NCBI RefSeq assembly: GCF_014302995.1
Contig: NZ_CP060295.1
Location: 6,315,501 to 6,379,500, forward strand
Direction: 5' to 3'
Source of the DNA: Variovorax sp. PAMC26660
GTDB lineage: Bacteria; Pseudomonadota; Gammaproteobacteria; Burkholderiales; Burkholderiaceae_C
DNA length: 64,000 bases
A program made the translations under genes and the position numbers. This document shows, piece by piece, positions 52,870 through 62,700 of this stretch. Numbering within the stretch: position 1 is the stretch's first letter; every line of letters begins with the position of its first letter. The notes beneath the pieces were generated by a model that saw only the letters and a list, made by a program, of their open reading frames with translations, did no database searches and was not told the origin of the DNA.

Positions 52870-53745
52870 ATGGAACTTCTTGCTGCCCGCTACTGGCGAG
52901 ACGCCGAGCTCATGGGTCTTCAATTCACTGCCAACCGATTCCGGCAGCGCGAGATCAGGCCGCACCGGCACGTCGGCTTCACGCTCTCGGTGTCCGACAC
53001 CGAGCTGCATGTGCGCACCGGCGCGCGCACCCTCATCGTGCCGCCGGGCACCTTGCTGCGCATCGCCCCCCATGCCTGGCATTCGGTACAGGCGCGCACC
53101 ACGCCGTGGCGCGAGGACGCGATGTATTGCAGCTGCGCCGTGGCACGCTGCATCAGCCCCGTGGACGACGGACTTCGGCTGGCACGCATCGAAGACAACT
53201 CGGGCGTCACCGTCTTCCTCGATGCATCGGCTGCTCTCGAATTCCTCGAATGCCACCGGCTGCTGTACGAACCCACCATCACAGGCAGCCAGGAAGACAT
53301 CGCGGTCGGCCGCGCCCTGCTGCGCCAGCGCCTGGGGCAATGGATTCCCTCGCAAGCTCCCCTGCCCCCCACCATGGACAGCAGCGACGACCGCATGAAC
53401 CTGCTCTACGAACTGATCGCCAGCGGCTTTCACCAGCGCATGACCCTCGACGGCCTGGCCGGCGCCGTCGGCCTGCACCCGGTGCATGTGCAGCGCAGCT
53501 TCAAGGGCGCCTGGGGTTTCTCGCCGCACGAGGTGCTGGTGGGCCACCGCATCGAGTACGCGCGCGACCTCATCGCCGGTGGCGCACGCGTCACCTACGC
53601 CGCCCATGCGGCCGGCTTCGTCGACCAGAGTCATCTGCACAAGACCTTCCTGAGCACCTATGCGGTGCTGCCCGGCGACTACCGCAGGCTGTCCGTGCTC
53701 GATGCCCTGCAGCCGCCCTCGGCAAGGAACGGCATCGTCGGATAG
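52870..53745 (+). CDS. AraC-family transcriptional regulator (cupin ligand domain)
   Basis: A 291-residue regulator from the ATG at 52870. The N-terminal cupin half contains RQREIRPHRHVGFTLSVSDT near 21-40, with the HRH characteristic of AraC-type cupins, and GTLLRIAPHAWHSVQAR. The C-terminal double HTH spans about 185-285: LDGLAGAVGLHPVHVQRSFK, then SPHEVLVGHRIEYARDLIAG, then YAAHAAGFVDQSHLHKTFLS. It is divergent from the LuxR solo across a 236-base gap and convergent with the amidohydrolase gene. Its targets are unknown, and no catabolic operon starts beside it. Confidence 0.92.
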   Translation: MELLAARYWRDAELMGLQFTANRFRQREIRPHRHVGFTLSVSDTELHVRTGARTLIVPPGTLLRIAPHAWHSVQARTTPWREDAMYCSCAVARCISPVDDGLRLARIEDNSGVTVFLDASAALEFLECHRLLYEPTITGSQEDIAVGRALLRQRLGQWIPSQAPLPPTMDSSDDRMNLLYELIASGFHQRMTLDGLAGAVGLHPVHVQRSFKGAWGFSPHEVLVGHRIEYARDLIAGGARVTYAAHAAGFVDQSHLHKTFLSTYAVLPGDYRRLSVLDALQPPSARNGIVG

Positions 53746-53772
53746 CAGGGATTCGAGGCACGGCATCGGCGG

Positions 53773-54669
53773 CTACTCCGTGCGCCGCAACTGCATGCGC
53801 ACGTGCGCCGCGACCGCGCCGACCGTGGCCTCGATGCAGCGCTGCAGGGGAACGAAGCCCTCGTTCGGCTCGCGCGTGGCCTCGTTCATGTACACCGGGC
53901 GGCGGATCTCTATCTGCAGGCTGTGGCGCGCCAGCGCGGGGTTGCCGATTTCGGCGATCAATGCCACGCCCTTGTACGGGTCGTTGCGCGCCACCGTATA
54001 GCCGTGCGCGCGCACCGCGGCCTCGACCACGTCCAGCAGCGCCGGCTCGCAGGTCGTGCCTTCGCGGTCGCCCAGCACGAAGTCGGCCAGCGGATGCGGC
54101 GATGCGATGCCCAGCTTTTCATAGGCGTTGTCCGGCATCGAATGCAGGTTCAGATGCCACAGCGCGCCGAACTCCTTCACTGCGCGCGCCACCGCGGCGG
54201 ACAGCGCTGCGTGATAAGGCTTCCAGCAACGCACCACGCGCGACTGCACCGCGGCGACCTGCAGCGGATGGTCGTACAGCGGCTCGTCGGCGCTCACGCG
54301 GCGCCACACCAGCCCATAGCCCAGCCGCGACTTCTCGCCGGGGTTCAGCGGCGACGGCCACGGGCCGTCGAGCAGTTCGGGGTCGAGGTCGTCGAGCGCG
54401 CGATTGGGGTCGATGTAGGCGCGCGGAAACTGCGCGGCCAGCAAGGTCGCGCCGTGGCGCGGCGCGGCCGACCAAAGCGTGTCGATGTGCGTGTCCTCGG
54501 CCTGGCGCAGCCGCGCGAACGGCAGCCGGGTGACGAAGTCCGCCGGGTAGCGCGTGCCGCTGTGCGGCGAGTCGCACACCAGCGGCAGGCGCGCCACGCC
54601 GGGCGGCGGCTCGGCCACGACGACCGCGGGGTCTGCCGTGCGCATGCGCATGTCGTAATGCCCGCTCAC
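53773..54669 (-). CDS. N-formylglutamate amidohydrolase-family protein
   Basis: A 298-residue enzyme of the HutG-like (formylglutamate deformylase) zinc amidohydrolase family. Signature segments: LVCDSPHSGTRYPADF near 30-45, RQAEDTHIDTLWSAAPR near 55-71, FPRAYIDPNRALDDLDP, and HLNLHSMPDNAYEKLG near 175-190. The late GVALIAEIGNP and HSLQIEIRRPVYMNE also fit. I used GTG 54669, which overlaps the stop of the Bug gene (GTGA); ATG 54651 is the alternative. It is not in a histidine-degradation operon, so it may remove formyl or other acyl groups in the pathway of the Bug ligand. Confidence 0.88.
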   Translation of the reverse strand: MSGHYDMRMRTADPAVVVAEPPPGVARLPLVCDSPHSGTRYPADFVTRLPFARLRQAEDTHIDTLWSAAPRHGATLLAAQFPRAYIDPNRALDDLDPELLDGPWPSPLNPGEKSRLGYGLVWRRVSADEPLYDHPLQVAAVQSRVVRCWKPYHAALSAAVARAVKEFGALWHLNLHSMPDNAYEKLGIASPHPLADFVLGDREGTTCEPALLDVVEAAVRAHGYTVARNDPYKGVALIAEIGNPALARHSLQIEIRRPVYMNEATREPNEGFVPLQRCIEATVGAVAAHVRMQLRRTE

Positions 54670-55640
54670 AGCTTGATGTTCGCCGCCTTGGCGATGCGTG
54701 CGTACTTGTCCATCATTTCGCGGATCTGCTGCGCGAACTGCTCGGGCGTGTTGGCCATCGGCAGGCCCGAGATGTCGACCATGCGCTGCTTGAACGCCGG
54801 GTCCTGCATGGCCTGATGCGCGCTGACCATCAGCTTGCCGACCACCGGTGCGGGCGTTCCGGCCGGCGCCACCAGGCCGAACCAGCCGCCTTCGGTCATG
54901 GCCTCGAAGCCGAGTTCGCGGTAGGTGGGCACGTCGGGCAGCAGCGGCGAGCGCCGGGGCGACAGCAGCGCCAGCGCGCGCAGCTTGCCCGATCGGATGT
55001 GCGGCAGCGACGACGGCAGGTTGTCGGTCATGGCGTCGACCGTGCCGGCCAGCGCATCGGTCACCGCCTGCCCCGAGCCCTTGTACGGCACGTGCGTGAG
55101 CCGGATACCCGCGAGCTCCATGAACTGCTCGACGTTCACATGCCCGAGCGATCCGTTGCCCGGCGACGCGAAGGTGAGTTTGCCGGGCTCCGATTTGGCC
55201 AGCGCGATGAACTCCTGCATCGTCTTCACCGGCAGCGTGGGGCTCACCACGAACACGCTGGGCACCGACATCACGTTGGTGATCGGCTGGAAGTCCTTCA
55301 CCGGGTCGTAGGGCAGCTTGGTGTACACGGCCGGGTTCGCGCCGTGCGTGCTCACCGTGGCCATGCCGATGGTGTAGCCGTCGGGCTCGGCGCGCGCCAC
55401 CGCCGCAATGCCGATGGTGCCGCCTGCGCCTGCGCGGTTGTCCACGATCACCTGCTGGCCGAGGATGCCCGACATCTTTTCGGCCAGCAGCCGCGCCACG
55501 ATGTCGGTCGATCCCCCGGGCGGAAACGGCACGATCAGCTTGATCGGCTTGTCGGGAAAAGTCGATGCGGCCAGCGCCCCGTGCGGCAGCCCGAAGGCAA
55601 CGGCGGTGATGGCCAGCAAAAGGTCGCGGCGTTTGTTCAT
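54666..55640 (-). CDS. Bug/TctC-family substrate-binding protein
   Basis: A 324-residue periplasmic binding protein from the ATG at 55640, with a signal MNKRRDLLLAITAVAFGLPH ending near ALAAS. The Bug hallmark FPDKPIKLIVPFPPGGSTD lies near 27-45, followed by VIVDNRAGAGGTIGIAAVA, FASPGNGSLGHVNVEQFMEL and HVPYKGSGQAVTDALAGTVD. It is divergent from a LysR regulator with an LTTR-type palindrome between them and is coupled by a GTGA overlap to the formylglutamate-amidohydrolase-like gene. The three form a typical Burkholderiales module in which LysR senses the compound. The ligand is perhaps an acylated amino acid; this is inference. Confidence 0.93.
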   Translation of the reverse strand: MNKRRDLLLAITAVAFGLPHGALAASTFPDKPIKLIVPFPPGGSTDIVARLLAEKMSGILGQQVIVDNRAGAGGTIGIAAVARAEPDGYTIGMATVSTHGANPAVYTKLPYDPVKDFQPITNVMSVPSVFVVSPTLPVKTMQEFIALAKSEPGKLTFASPGNGSLGHVNVEQFMELAGIRLTHVPYKGSGQAVTDALAGTVDAMTDNLPSSLPHIRSGKLRALALLSPRRSPLLPDVPTYRELGFEAMTEGGWFGLVAPAGTPAPVVGKLMVSAHQAMQDPAFKQRMVDISGLPMANTPEQFAQQIREMMDKYARIAKAANIKL

Positions 55641-55752
55641 TGTCGAGAGATCGTCGGAGTGAATGTCGTGGGGGCCAACGCACATGGGGGACTCGCAAGT
55701 GCGGCGATTATGTGAACCGCCCCTCTTGTTTGGGACGACAATTGCGCCGCTC

Positions 55753-55773
55753 GCTATGACCGCTGCTCATAGC
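55753..55773. promoter_or_regulatory. LysR-type box GCTATGA-N7-TCATAGC
   Basis: The perfect 7-base arms around 7 bases contain T-N11-A, the standard LysR-type regulator motif. It lies 21 bases upstream of the LysR ATG and 113 bases upstream of the divergent Bug gene. This is the usual place for an autoregulation and activation site. Confidence 0.65.
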
Positions 55774-55794
55774 AAAAAGGCCCACTTCACCTTC

Positions 55795-56730
55795 ATGCGC
55801 ATCCGATCACCGTCGCTGCACGAACTGCACGCTTTTGCAAGCACCGCGCGCCTGGGCAGCTTCTCGAAAGCGGCCGACGAGTTGTGCGTCACGCAGGGCG
55901 CGGTGAGCCGCGCGGTGGCGCGGCTCGAAGAGCACTTGAGCGTGCGCCTGCTCGACCGCTACGGCCGTCTCAGCACGCTCACCGATGCCGGACGCGCCTA
56001 CCTCGACAACGTGGCGCCGGCGCTGCAGCAGCTCGAATTCGCGGCCGAGTCGGCCGGCGCGCACAGCGGCGCGCACACGCTGCGCCTGTCGGTGCCGCCC
56101 ACGCTGGCCACCAAATGGCTGATTCCGCGGCTGCCCGACTTTCGTGCGCTGCATCCTGAAGTAGCGATTTCGTTCGCACCCTACCGCCGCGACGATCCGC
56201 TGGACACGCCCGACATCGACGGCTGGATTCGCGTGCGGCGCGGCGATGCGCCCTGGCATCCGCCGCACATCCAGGCCGACTACCTCGTGGGCCGCGAGAT
56301 CGTGCCCATCTGCCGGCCCGGCGACATGCATGGCCGCCTGGCCCTGCGCACGCCCGAAGACCTGCTGCAGCGCCCGCTGCTGTTCCACACCAACTACCCC
56401 GACAACTGGCGTCTGTGGTTCGACACGCAGGGCGTGCGCGACGCCCACCCGAAGCCCGCGGCCGATTTCGACCAGGTCGCCATGCTGCTGCAGGGCGTGA
56501 TCTCGGGCCTGGGCCTGGCGGTCGTGCAGCGCTGCCTGATCGAGGACGAACTGGCCGCCGGCCGCGTCGCGATCCCGATCGACAAGATCGCGCTGACACC
56601 GCGCGGATACTACGTCTGCGCGCCCAAGGGCAAGCGCGAGACCCGCGGCATGCGCGTGTTCAGGGACTGGGTGCTGACGCAGGCCACGGATGCCGCCGGG
56701 TCATTGCAGGCGCAGGCGCCCGCCTCCTGA
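55795..56730 (+). CDS. LysR-family transcriptional regulator (GcvA-like)
   Basis: A 311-residue regulator from the ATG at 55795. The N-terminal winged HTH reads SLHELHAFASTARLGSFSKA and ADELCVTQGAVSRAVARLEE near 6-46, followed by HLSVRLLDRYGRLSTLTDAG. The effector domain spans 90-300 with LRLSVPPTLATKWLIPRLPD near 100-119, a GcvA-branch signature, and a FHTNYPDNWRLWFD stretch. It is divergent from the Bug gene with a palindromic LTTR site between them, so it likely regulates that operon in response to its ligand. It is convergent with the giant gene, 9 bases apart. Confidence 0.94.
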   Translation: MRIRSPSLHELHAFASTARLGSFSKAADELCVTQGAVSRAVARLEEHLSVRLLDRYGRLSTLTDAGRAYLDNVAPALQQLEFAAESAGAHSGAHTLRLSVPPTLATKWLIPRLPDFRALHPEVAISFAPYRRDDPLDTPDIDGWIRVRRGDAPWHPPHIQADYLVGREIVPICRPGDMHGRLALRTPEDLLQRPLLFHTNYPDNWRLWFDTQGVRDAHPKPAADFDQVAMLLQGVISGLGLAVVQRCLIEDELAAGRVAIPIDKIALTPRGYYVCAPKGKRETRGMRVFRDWVLTQATDAAGSLQAQAPAS

Positions 56731-56739
56731 ACCCGTGCG

Positions 56740-59700
56740 CTACGCCTGCGCCGCGCCGTCGCCGCCGTTGAGCGTGCCCCACAGGTTGGTCGGCTGCGCC
56801 GAGCCGGGGTCGAGCAGGTTCATCACACCCTTGGGCACCTGCCTGCCCGGTGATCCGGCGTCGCCTGCGACGCGAAAACGCACGGGCTGCTCGGGCACGA
56901 AGCGGCCGAAGGCGTCGACCTGCCGCCCGGCAATGATGGCGTCGAGCGGGATCGTGCGCGTGCCGTCCGCGTGGGTCTGCATGCTGCCGCCGTCGACGGT
57001 GTAGACATACGTCGCCTGCGGCACTTCAGCCTCGCTGCGGTGCGGCGCGGGCCACGGTTCGATCGCGGCCCATTTGGCCGCGGCCACGGTGTCGTGCACG
57101 ACGGCCTGCGACGCGGTGGAGGCATCGGCAAACCGCAATCCACCCGCACTGCCGATGTCGTCAGGCGCCGGGCCCACCGCGAATTGGACCGTGCCGGCAT
57201 CGGGCGTGTCGGGTGCGGGGCGTGCGGCCGCGTTGTACCGGCCGGTGCGCGCCAGCTTGGTGGCCTCGTGCTCCAGATCCTTTCGCGCAAGGCTGCCGCG
57301 CGAAATGCCGTCGGGATCGTGCAGAACCACGGACCCGTCCGCGTGAACCAGGAACTGCGGATCAGAGGGGTAGATGCCGGAGGTATTCATTTCATCCGTG
57401 ATGCCTCCCGCACTGCTCGCCGTGCGCTCGTTCAGAAAGCCCGCCTTCGCATCGGTGAACGTGCGCGATGCACTGTCCGTGGTGAGCGCCTTGCTGCCCT
57501 CGACATACCGAGGCATGACCAGCGCCAGCCGGTTGCCGACGAGGTAGGGCCCCGAGACGTCGACCACGTTGTGCTCGCCCACGTGATCGGCCAGTTCCTG
57601 CAGCGTCTGCTTTTCCTGGTGTGCCCACCCCATGGCCGGGTCGATGGTCGCCCCGTCGGGCAACGCCTCGCGCAGTTGTCCGAGGTCCAGATCGGCACGA
57701 TCTTGCACACGGGAATAGTCTTCGGCCTCGGTGCGGAAAATCTTGATCGCCTTGTCGTCGCCGAACGGGTACACATCGGCCGACACCCCCCTGCCCAGCA
57801 CCTTCGTGCCCATCCTGTCGAGCACTTCCGTGCCGGTCATCGGGCGCCGCGTGCCGTCGGCGTCGGTCACCATCAATCGATGCGCCGACAGATCGTCCCC
57901 GTCGCTGGAGCGCAGCGCGACGGGTTGCGCGCGGTCCCAATCGACTTCGGCCGGCGCGGCCTTGCGGCTCAGCATCACCCCCGAAGACCCCGTGTCCTTC
58001 TCCGCACCGAGCCACGACGCCGGGTCCGGGTGCTTGTCGATGAGCTTCTGGAGATCGCCGGTCCACTTCGCGCGGCCCGCGCCGTCGGGCAGGTAGAGCG
58101 AGCGCGGCGTCTCGAAGATCAGCACGTAGCGGTCGGCACCGCCCGTCACCGGCGAGCCCTGCTCCAGCCCCACGGCGATGGGTCCGCTCTGCGCCATCGA
58201 CTCCTGGCCGAACAGGCTCGATATGTTGGGGTTGACGCCCGGGTCCTGCAAGCGCAGCACCAGCGGGCCGCCGCCGTGCACGCGCGCATAGAAGGCCAGG
58301 ATCTCGTCGCCGCGGCGCTGGCTTTCAGCCGCGACCTCGTCGATGGTCAGCATCTTGCCGGCCTTGTTGGTGCCCGGCACGCCCTTGCCATCGGAGTTGA
58401 GGTAGGTCGAGAACTGCCACACGTCGCCCTTGGCCACCAGGTCTTCGCGCGAAACCTCGCGCGCCGGAAACTTGCCGGCGGTGTAGTACGACGCGGACAG
58501 CGTCTTCACATATTTCTCGTCCACCAGCGGTTCGCGGTGCAGCGCCACGAGACCCAGCGGCGTCTGCGGCAGCGGCGAGCCCTCGGCCGGGTAGATCACA
58601 TACGCCATGCGCGTGCCGGCGTCCATTTCACCCAGCCATTTGTGCGCCAGACCCTCGGGCCCGTTCTTGAAATCGGGGCTCACGGCGAGCTGCTCGGCCA
58701 GCGTGGGCAACACCAGGCCCGCATGATGGGCGTCGAACGGGGCCAGCCGCACCACGCGGTCTTCGATGCCCAGCACGTAGGGGTCGATGAAGTTCTCGCC
58801 CGCCTTCGCCCCCATGTTGCGCACCGCGGCGCCGAGCGGTGCGTCGACCCGCTCGCCACGGCCGTTGGGAGCGAGCCAGAAGCGTTGCGCGGTGTCGAAG
58901 TTATCACCCGGATGCGCGCGCCCGGTGGAGACATCCAGCAGCGGCAATTTCGGCAGGCCGGTGACGAAGTGACCGTCTCCGAGCTGGGTCTTCCCGCCCA
59001 GCTCGATCGTTCCCTCCACCGCATGCACGCGTGCGCCCAGCGTGTCGGCGAGCTGATGCGCCAGCGATTCGGGCACCACGGCCTTCGGGTCCGCGAGCTT
59101 GCCGGCGCGGCAGATGTAGAGCGCCACGTCCTGCCCCTCGGGGTAGCCCGCCGCGCGCATGTCGGCAGCGATCCGCTCGGCGCTCGGCACGTTGGCTTCG
59201 TCGGCCATGACCAGGAAGGCCTTCGACGGCACCGCGACTTCGATGTCGCTCGCCGGCACCGGCCGCCCGTCGACCGTGACGTTGCCTTCAAGGTAGTTCA
59301 GGTCGGCGCGGCGATGCACCAGCGGCTCGTTCTGCCATTCCTGCGGCCCGAGCCAGCGCTGCGGACGTTGGTCGCCCGCGATGCGGCTGTCCAGCAGCGA
59401 GCGGTATTCCGCCGTGCCGGTGCCGCCCTCATCGAAGCGGCTCACCGGGGTCTTGAAGATGGCGATGTACCGGGTCGCCGGCGCCTGCGCGGCCTGGTCT
59501 CCGGTCCTGGGCGGTCCTGCCTGGTGCACCACCGTGATGGGTCCGTCGCCGGCCATCCGTTCCTGGCTCTTCAGGCTCGGCACGTTGGCGTCCTTGGGCC
59601 AGCCCATTTCAGGCACCGCCTCGGGTGCGCCGGCGTGCACGGCCGCATAGAAGGCATCGATGGGCTCGCCTCTGCGCGCGAGTTCCTGCACGGCCGTCGC

Positions 59701-62700
59701 CATGATCTGCTTCTTGGCGGCCGTGTTGACCACACCGCCCGGGAAGGAAGACTTGGAAGAGGTCCGCGCCTTGATGAGGTAGGTCGAGAACTGCCAGACC
59801 GGACCGAGTTCGCCCAGGGCCTCCCGGCTCATCTCGCCCGCCGGCTTCGCGCCCGGATAGGTGTCCGCTGGCCGTATGCCGATGAAGCTGTCGCTGACCA
59901 GAGGCCCCTTGTGAATGGCGATGATGCCCAGCGGCCGGCGCACCACGGCCGAGCCCGGCGCGGGGTAGATGACATAGGCCATGCGGTTGCCGTCCTCGAT
60001 TTCCGCGGCCCACTTCTTCGCCATTTCCTGCGCCCCCAGCTTCGTGAATTCGGGGCTGAAGCGCAATTCGTGCGTCAGGTACGGCAGCACGTCGCGCGCG
60101 TGCTGCACATCGAAAGGCACCAGCTCGACGGCCCGATCCTCGATGCCCAGTTGCAGCGGGTCGATGGTCTTGTCGCCGGCCCATGCGCCCTTGCCGAGCA
60201 CTTCGGGACTGAACGCCGAAGGCGCGGCTTCGCTGCGGCCGCCGGGTGCGAGCCAGAAGGCCTGCTGCGCCGCGTGGTCCGCATCCAGATGCGCGCGGCT
60301 GGCCGTCGACACGTCGGTCAGCGGCAGGCTGGGCCGCTCGGTCACGGCCTGGCCCTCGCCGACCGTGTTGCGGTTGCCGAGCGTGATCGCGGCCTCGTGC
60401 GCCTGCACCCGCGCGCCGAGCGCGTTCGCGAGATCTCGCGCGGCCGACGCCGGCACCGGCGCAGCCGGGTCCGCGCGTTCGCCGGCGCGGCACACGTAAA
60501 GCGCCACGTCCTGCCCGGGCCTATAGCCGTTGGCGCGCATGCCGGCCGCCAGCCGCGCGGTCGCCGGAAGGTGCGACGCATCGGCCATCACCAGGTAGGT
60601 GTCGGGCGGCACCGCGACCTGGATGTCGCGCGCCGGCACAGGCTGGCCGTTGACCGTTGCCTCGCCCTCCAGGTAGTTCAGGTTGGCCGGCCGCACGGCA
60701 CCGAGCAGGCTGCGCGAGCCGTCCGCGCTGTCGAAGGCCTCTTCGATCTTGCCGCGCCACTTGAGCGTGCCCCGGCCCTCGGGTCCATAGAGGCTGGCAT
60801 CGGTCTCGTAGATGTAGATGTGCCGCGCCGGCTCGCCGTCCTCGTAGCCCTTGCTCTTGAACGGCGAGCTGTCCTCGTAGCCCACGGCAATCGGCCCACG
60901 GCCGACGGTCTGCGACTGCTGGCTGAAGGCGCTCTTCACATTGAATGCATGGCCCTTGAGCAAGGTCGTGACGCCGTCCGAGCCGGTGATGAAGGGCGCG
61001 CCGCCGTTCACGCGCGAATAGAACGCGGCCACCGGCATGCCCTTGGCAGCCTCTTGCCGCACCACGTCGTTCATGAACTGCATGCGCGCGGCCTTGTTGA
61101 TCACGCCGCTCGGATAGAGGTCCTTGCCCTTGCCGAGATAGGTCGAGAACTGCCAGACCTCGCCCAGGTCCTGCAGCCCCTGCCGGCTCATCTCGCCCGC
61201 CGGCTTGTTGCCGCGGTAGAGCGCGGCGGGCAAGGTGTTGCGGTAACTGTCGCCGATCAGCGCCTCCTTGTGCACCGAGATCAGACCGATCGGCACGTCG
61301 GAGGCCAGTGCCGAGCCGGCCGCCGGATAGATCACGCGCGCGTGGCGCGTGCCGTTGGCGATCTCGCCGAGCCACTTGTCGATCATTCCCTGCGCACCGA
61401 GCGCGTTGTAGTCCGGGCTGACACCCAGCTCCTTGGCCAGCAGCGGGAACACGGCGCGCGCGTTGTCCGCATCCATCGGCCGCAGATCGGCCACCCGGTC
61501 TTCGATGCCGAGATGCAGCGGATCGATGGGTTCGTCCCCGATCCACGCGCCCTTGGCGAGTGCCTGCGGCGCGAACGGCGCATCCACGGGCGCCTCGGGC
61601 CCGCCCGGCTTGAGCCAGAAGGCCTGCTGCGCCGCGTGATCGGCATCGGGATGCGCCCGCCCCGTGGCCGACACATCGGTGAGCGGCAGGTTCGGCCGCG
61701 CGGTCACCGCGGGACCGCCCAGCGTGGTCTGGGCACCGAGCGTGACCGCGCCGTCGACCGCATGCGCGCGTGCGCCGATGCGGTTGCTCAGATCGCGTGC
61801 GAGCGAGTCGGGCACGGGCGCGCGCGGCGCCGTGGCGGTGCCCGCGTCGCACAGATAGATCACCACGTCCTTGCCGGCCGGATGGCCACCCGCACGCAGA
61901 TCGGCCGCGATGCGCTCGGCGCTCGGCGGGTTCGCGCGGTCGGCCATCACGAGGACCGCCTCGGGCGGCACCGCGAGTTCGATGTCCGCGGCCGACACCG
62001 GACGGCCGTTGACCGTCGGTTGGCCGTCGAGGTAGTTGAGGTCGGCGCGGCGCAGGCCCGCGGGCCGCACCGGCTGTGCGCGGGCGGCGTTGATGGCCTC
62101 GGGCGCGTCGCCCATCAGCGTGCGAGGCGTGCCCTGCGCAAGGCTTTGCGGCTGCAGGCCGGCAAGCACTTCCACGATGTCGTTCGCGATCGGTGCGCGC
62201 AGGAACTTGCCGTCGGCAAAGAGCGGGTTCGGGCCTTCCATGTAGCGCTCGCGCAGTGCGATCACGGCGTCTTTCTGCGCGGGGCCGAGCTTGCCTTCGA
62301 GGTCATCGAGGAAGCGGCCGATCTGCGCCCTGCCGCCCTTCGGAATCACCGGTGTCGGGCCGTTCAGCGACGACGCCAGCGCGCGCGGAAACCACTGCGG
62401 CACGTCGACGCTGTCGCTGCTGTCCGGCGCGACCTGCAAGGTGTCGGTGCGCCCTTTCGCGACCGCCTTGGCCAGCGCGGGCTCGTCGCTGCCCGCCTGA
62501 AAGCGGAACTCGACGCTGCCCGCCAGCACGGGGGTCTGGAACGCCGTGGGCATCTTGAGCGCGAACACCGCCGTGCGCCGCGCCGACGGATTGGCCAGCT
62601 CGCGGCCCGACCCGGTCAGCGCATTGATGAGGTTGCCCTGCCCCGGCACATGGTGCGTCGAGGGCTGCGACTTCTGCGCCCATTCGGGCAGCATGCCGTA

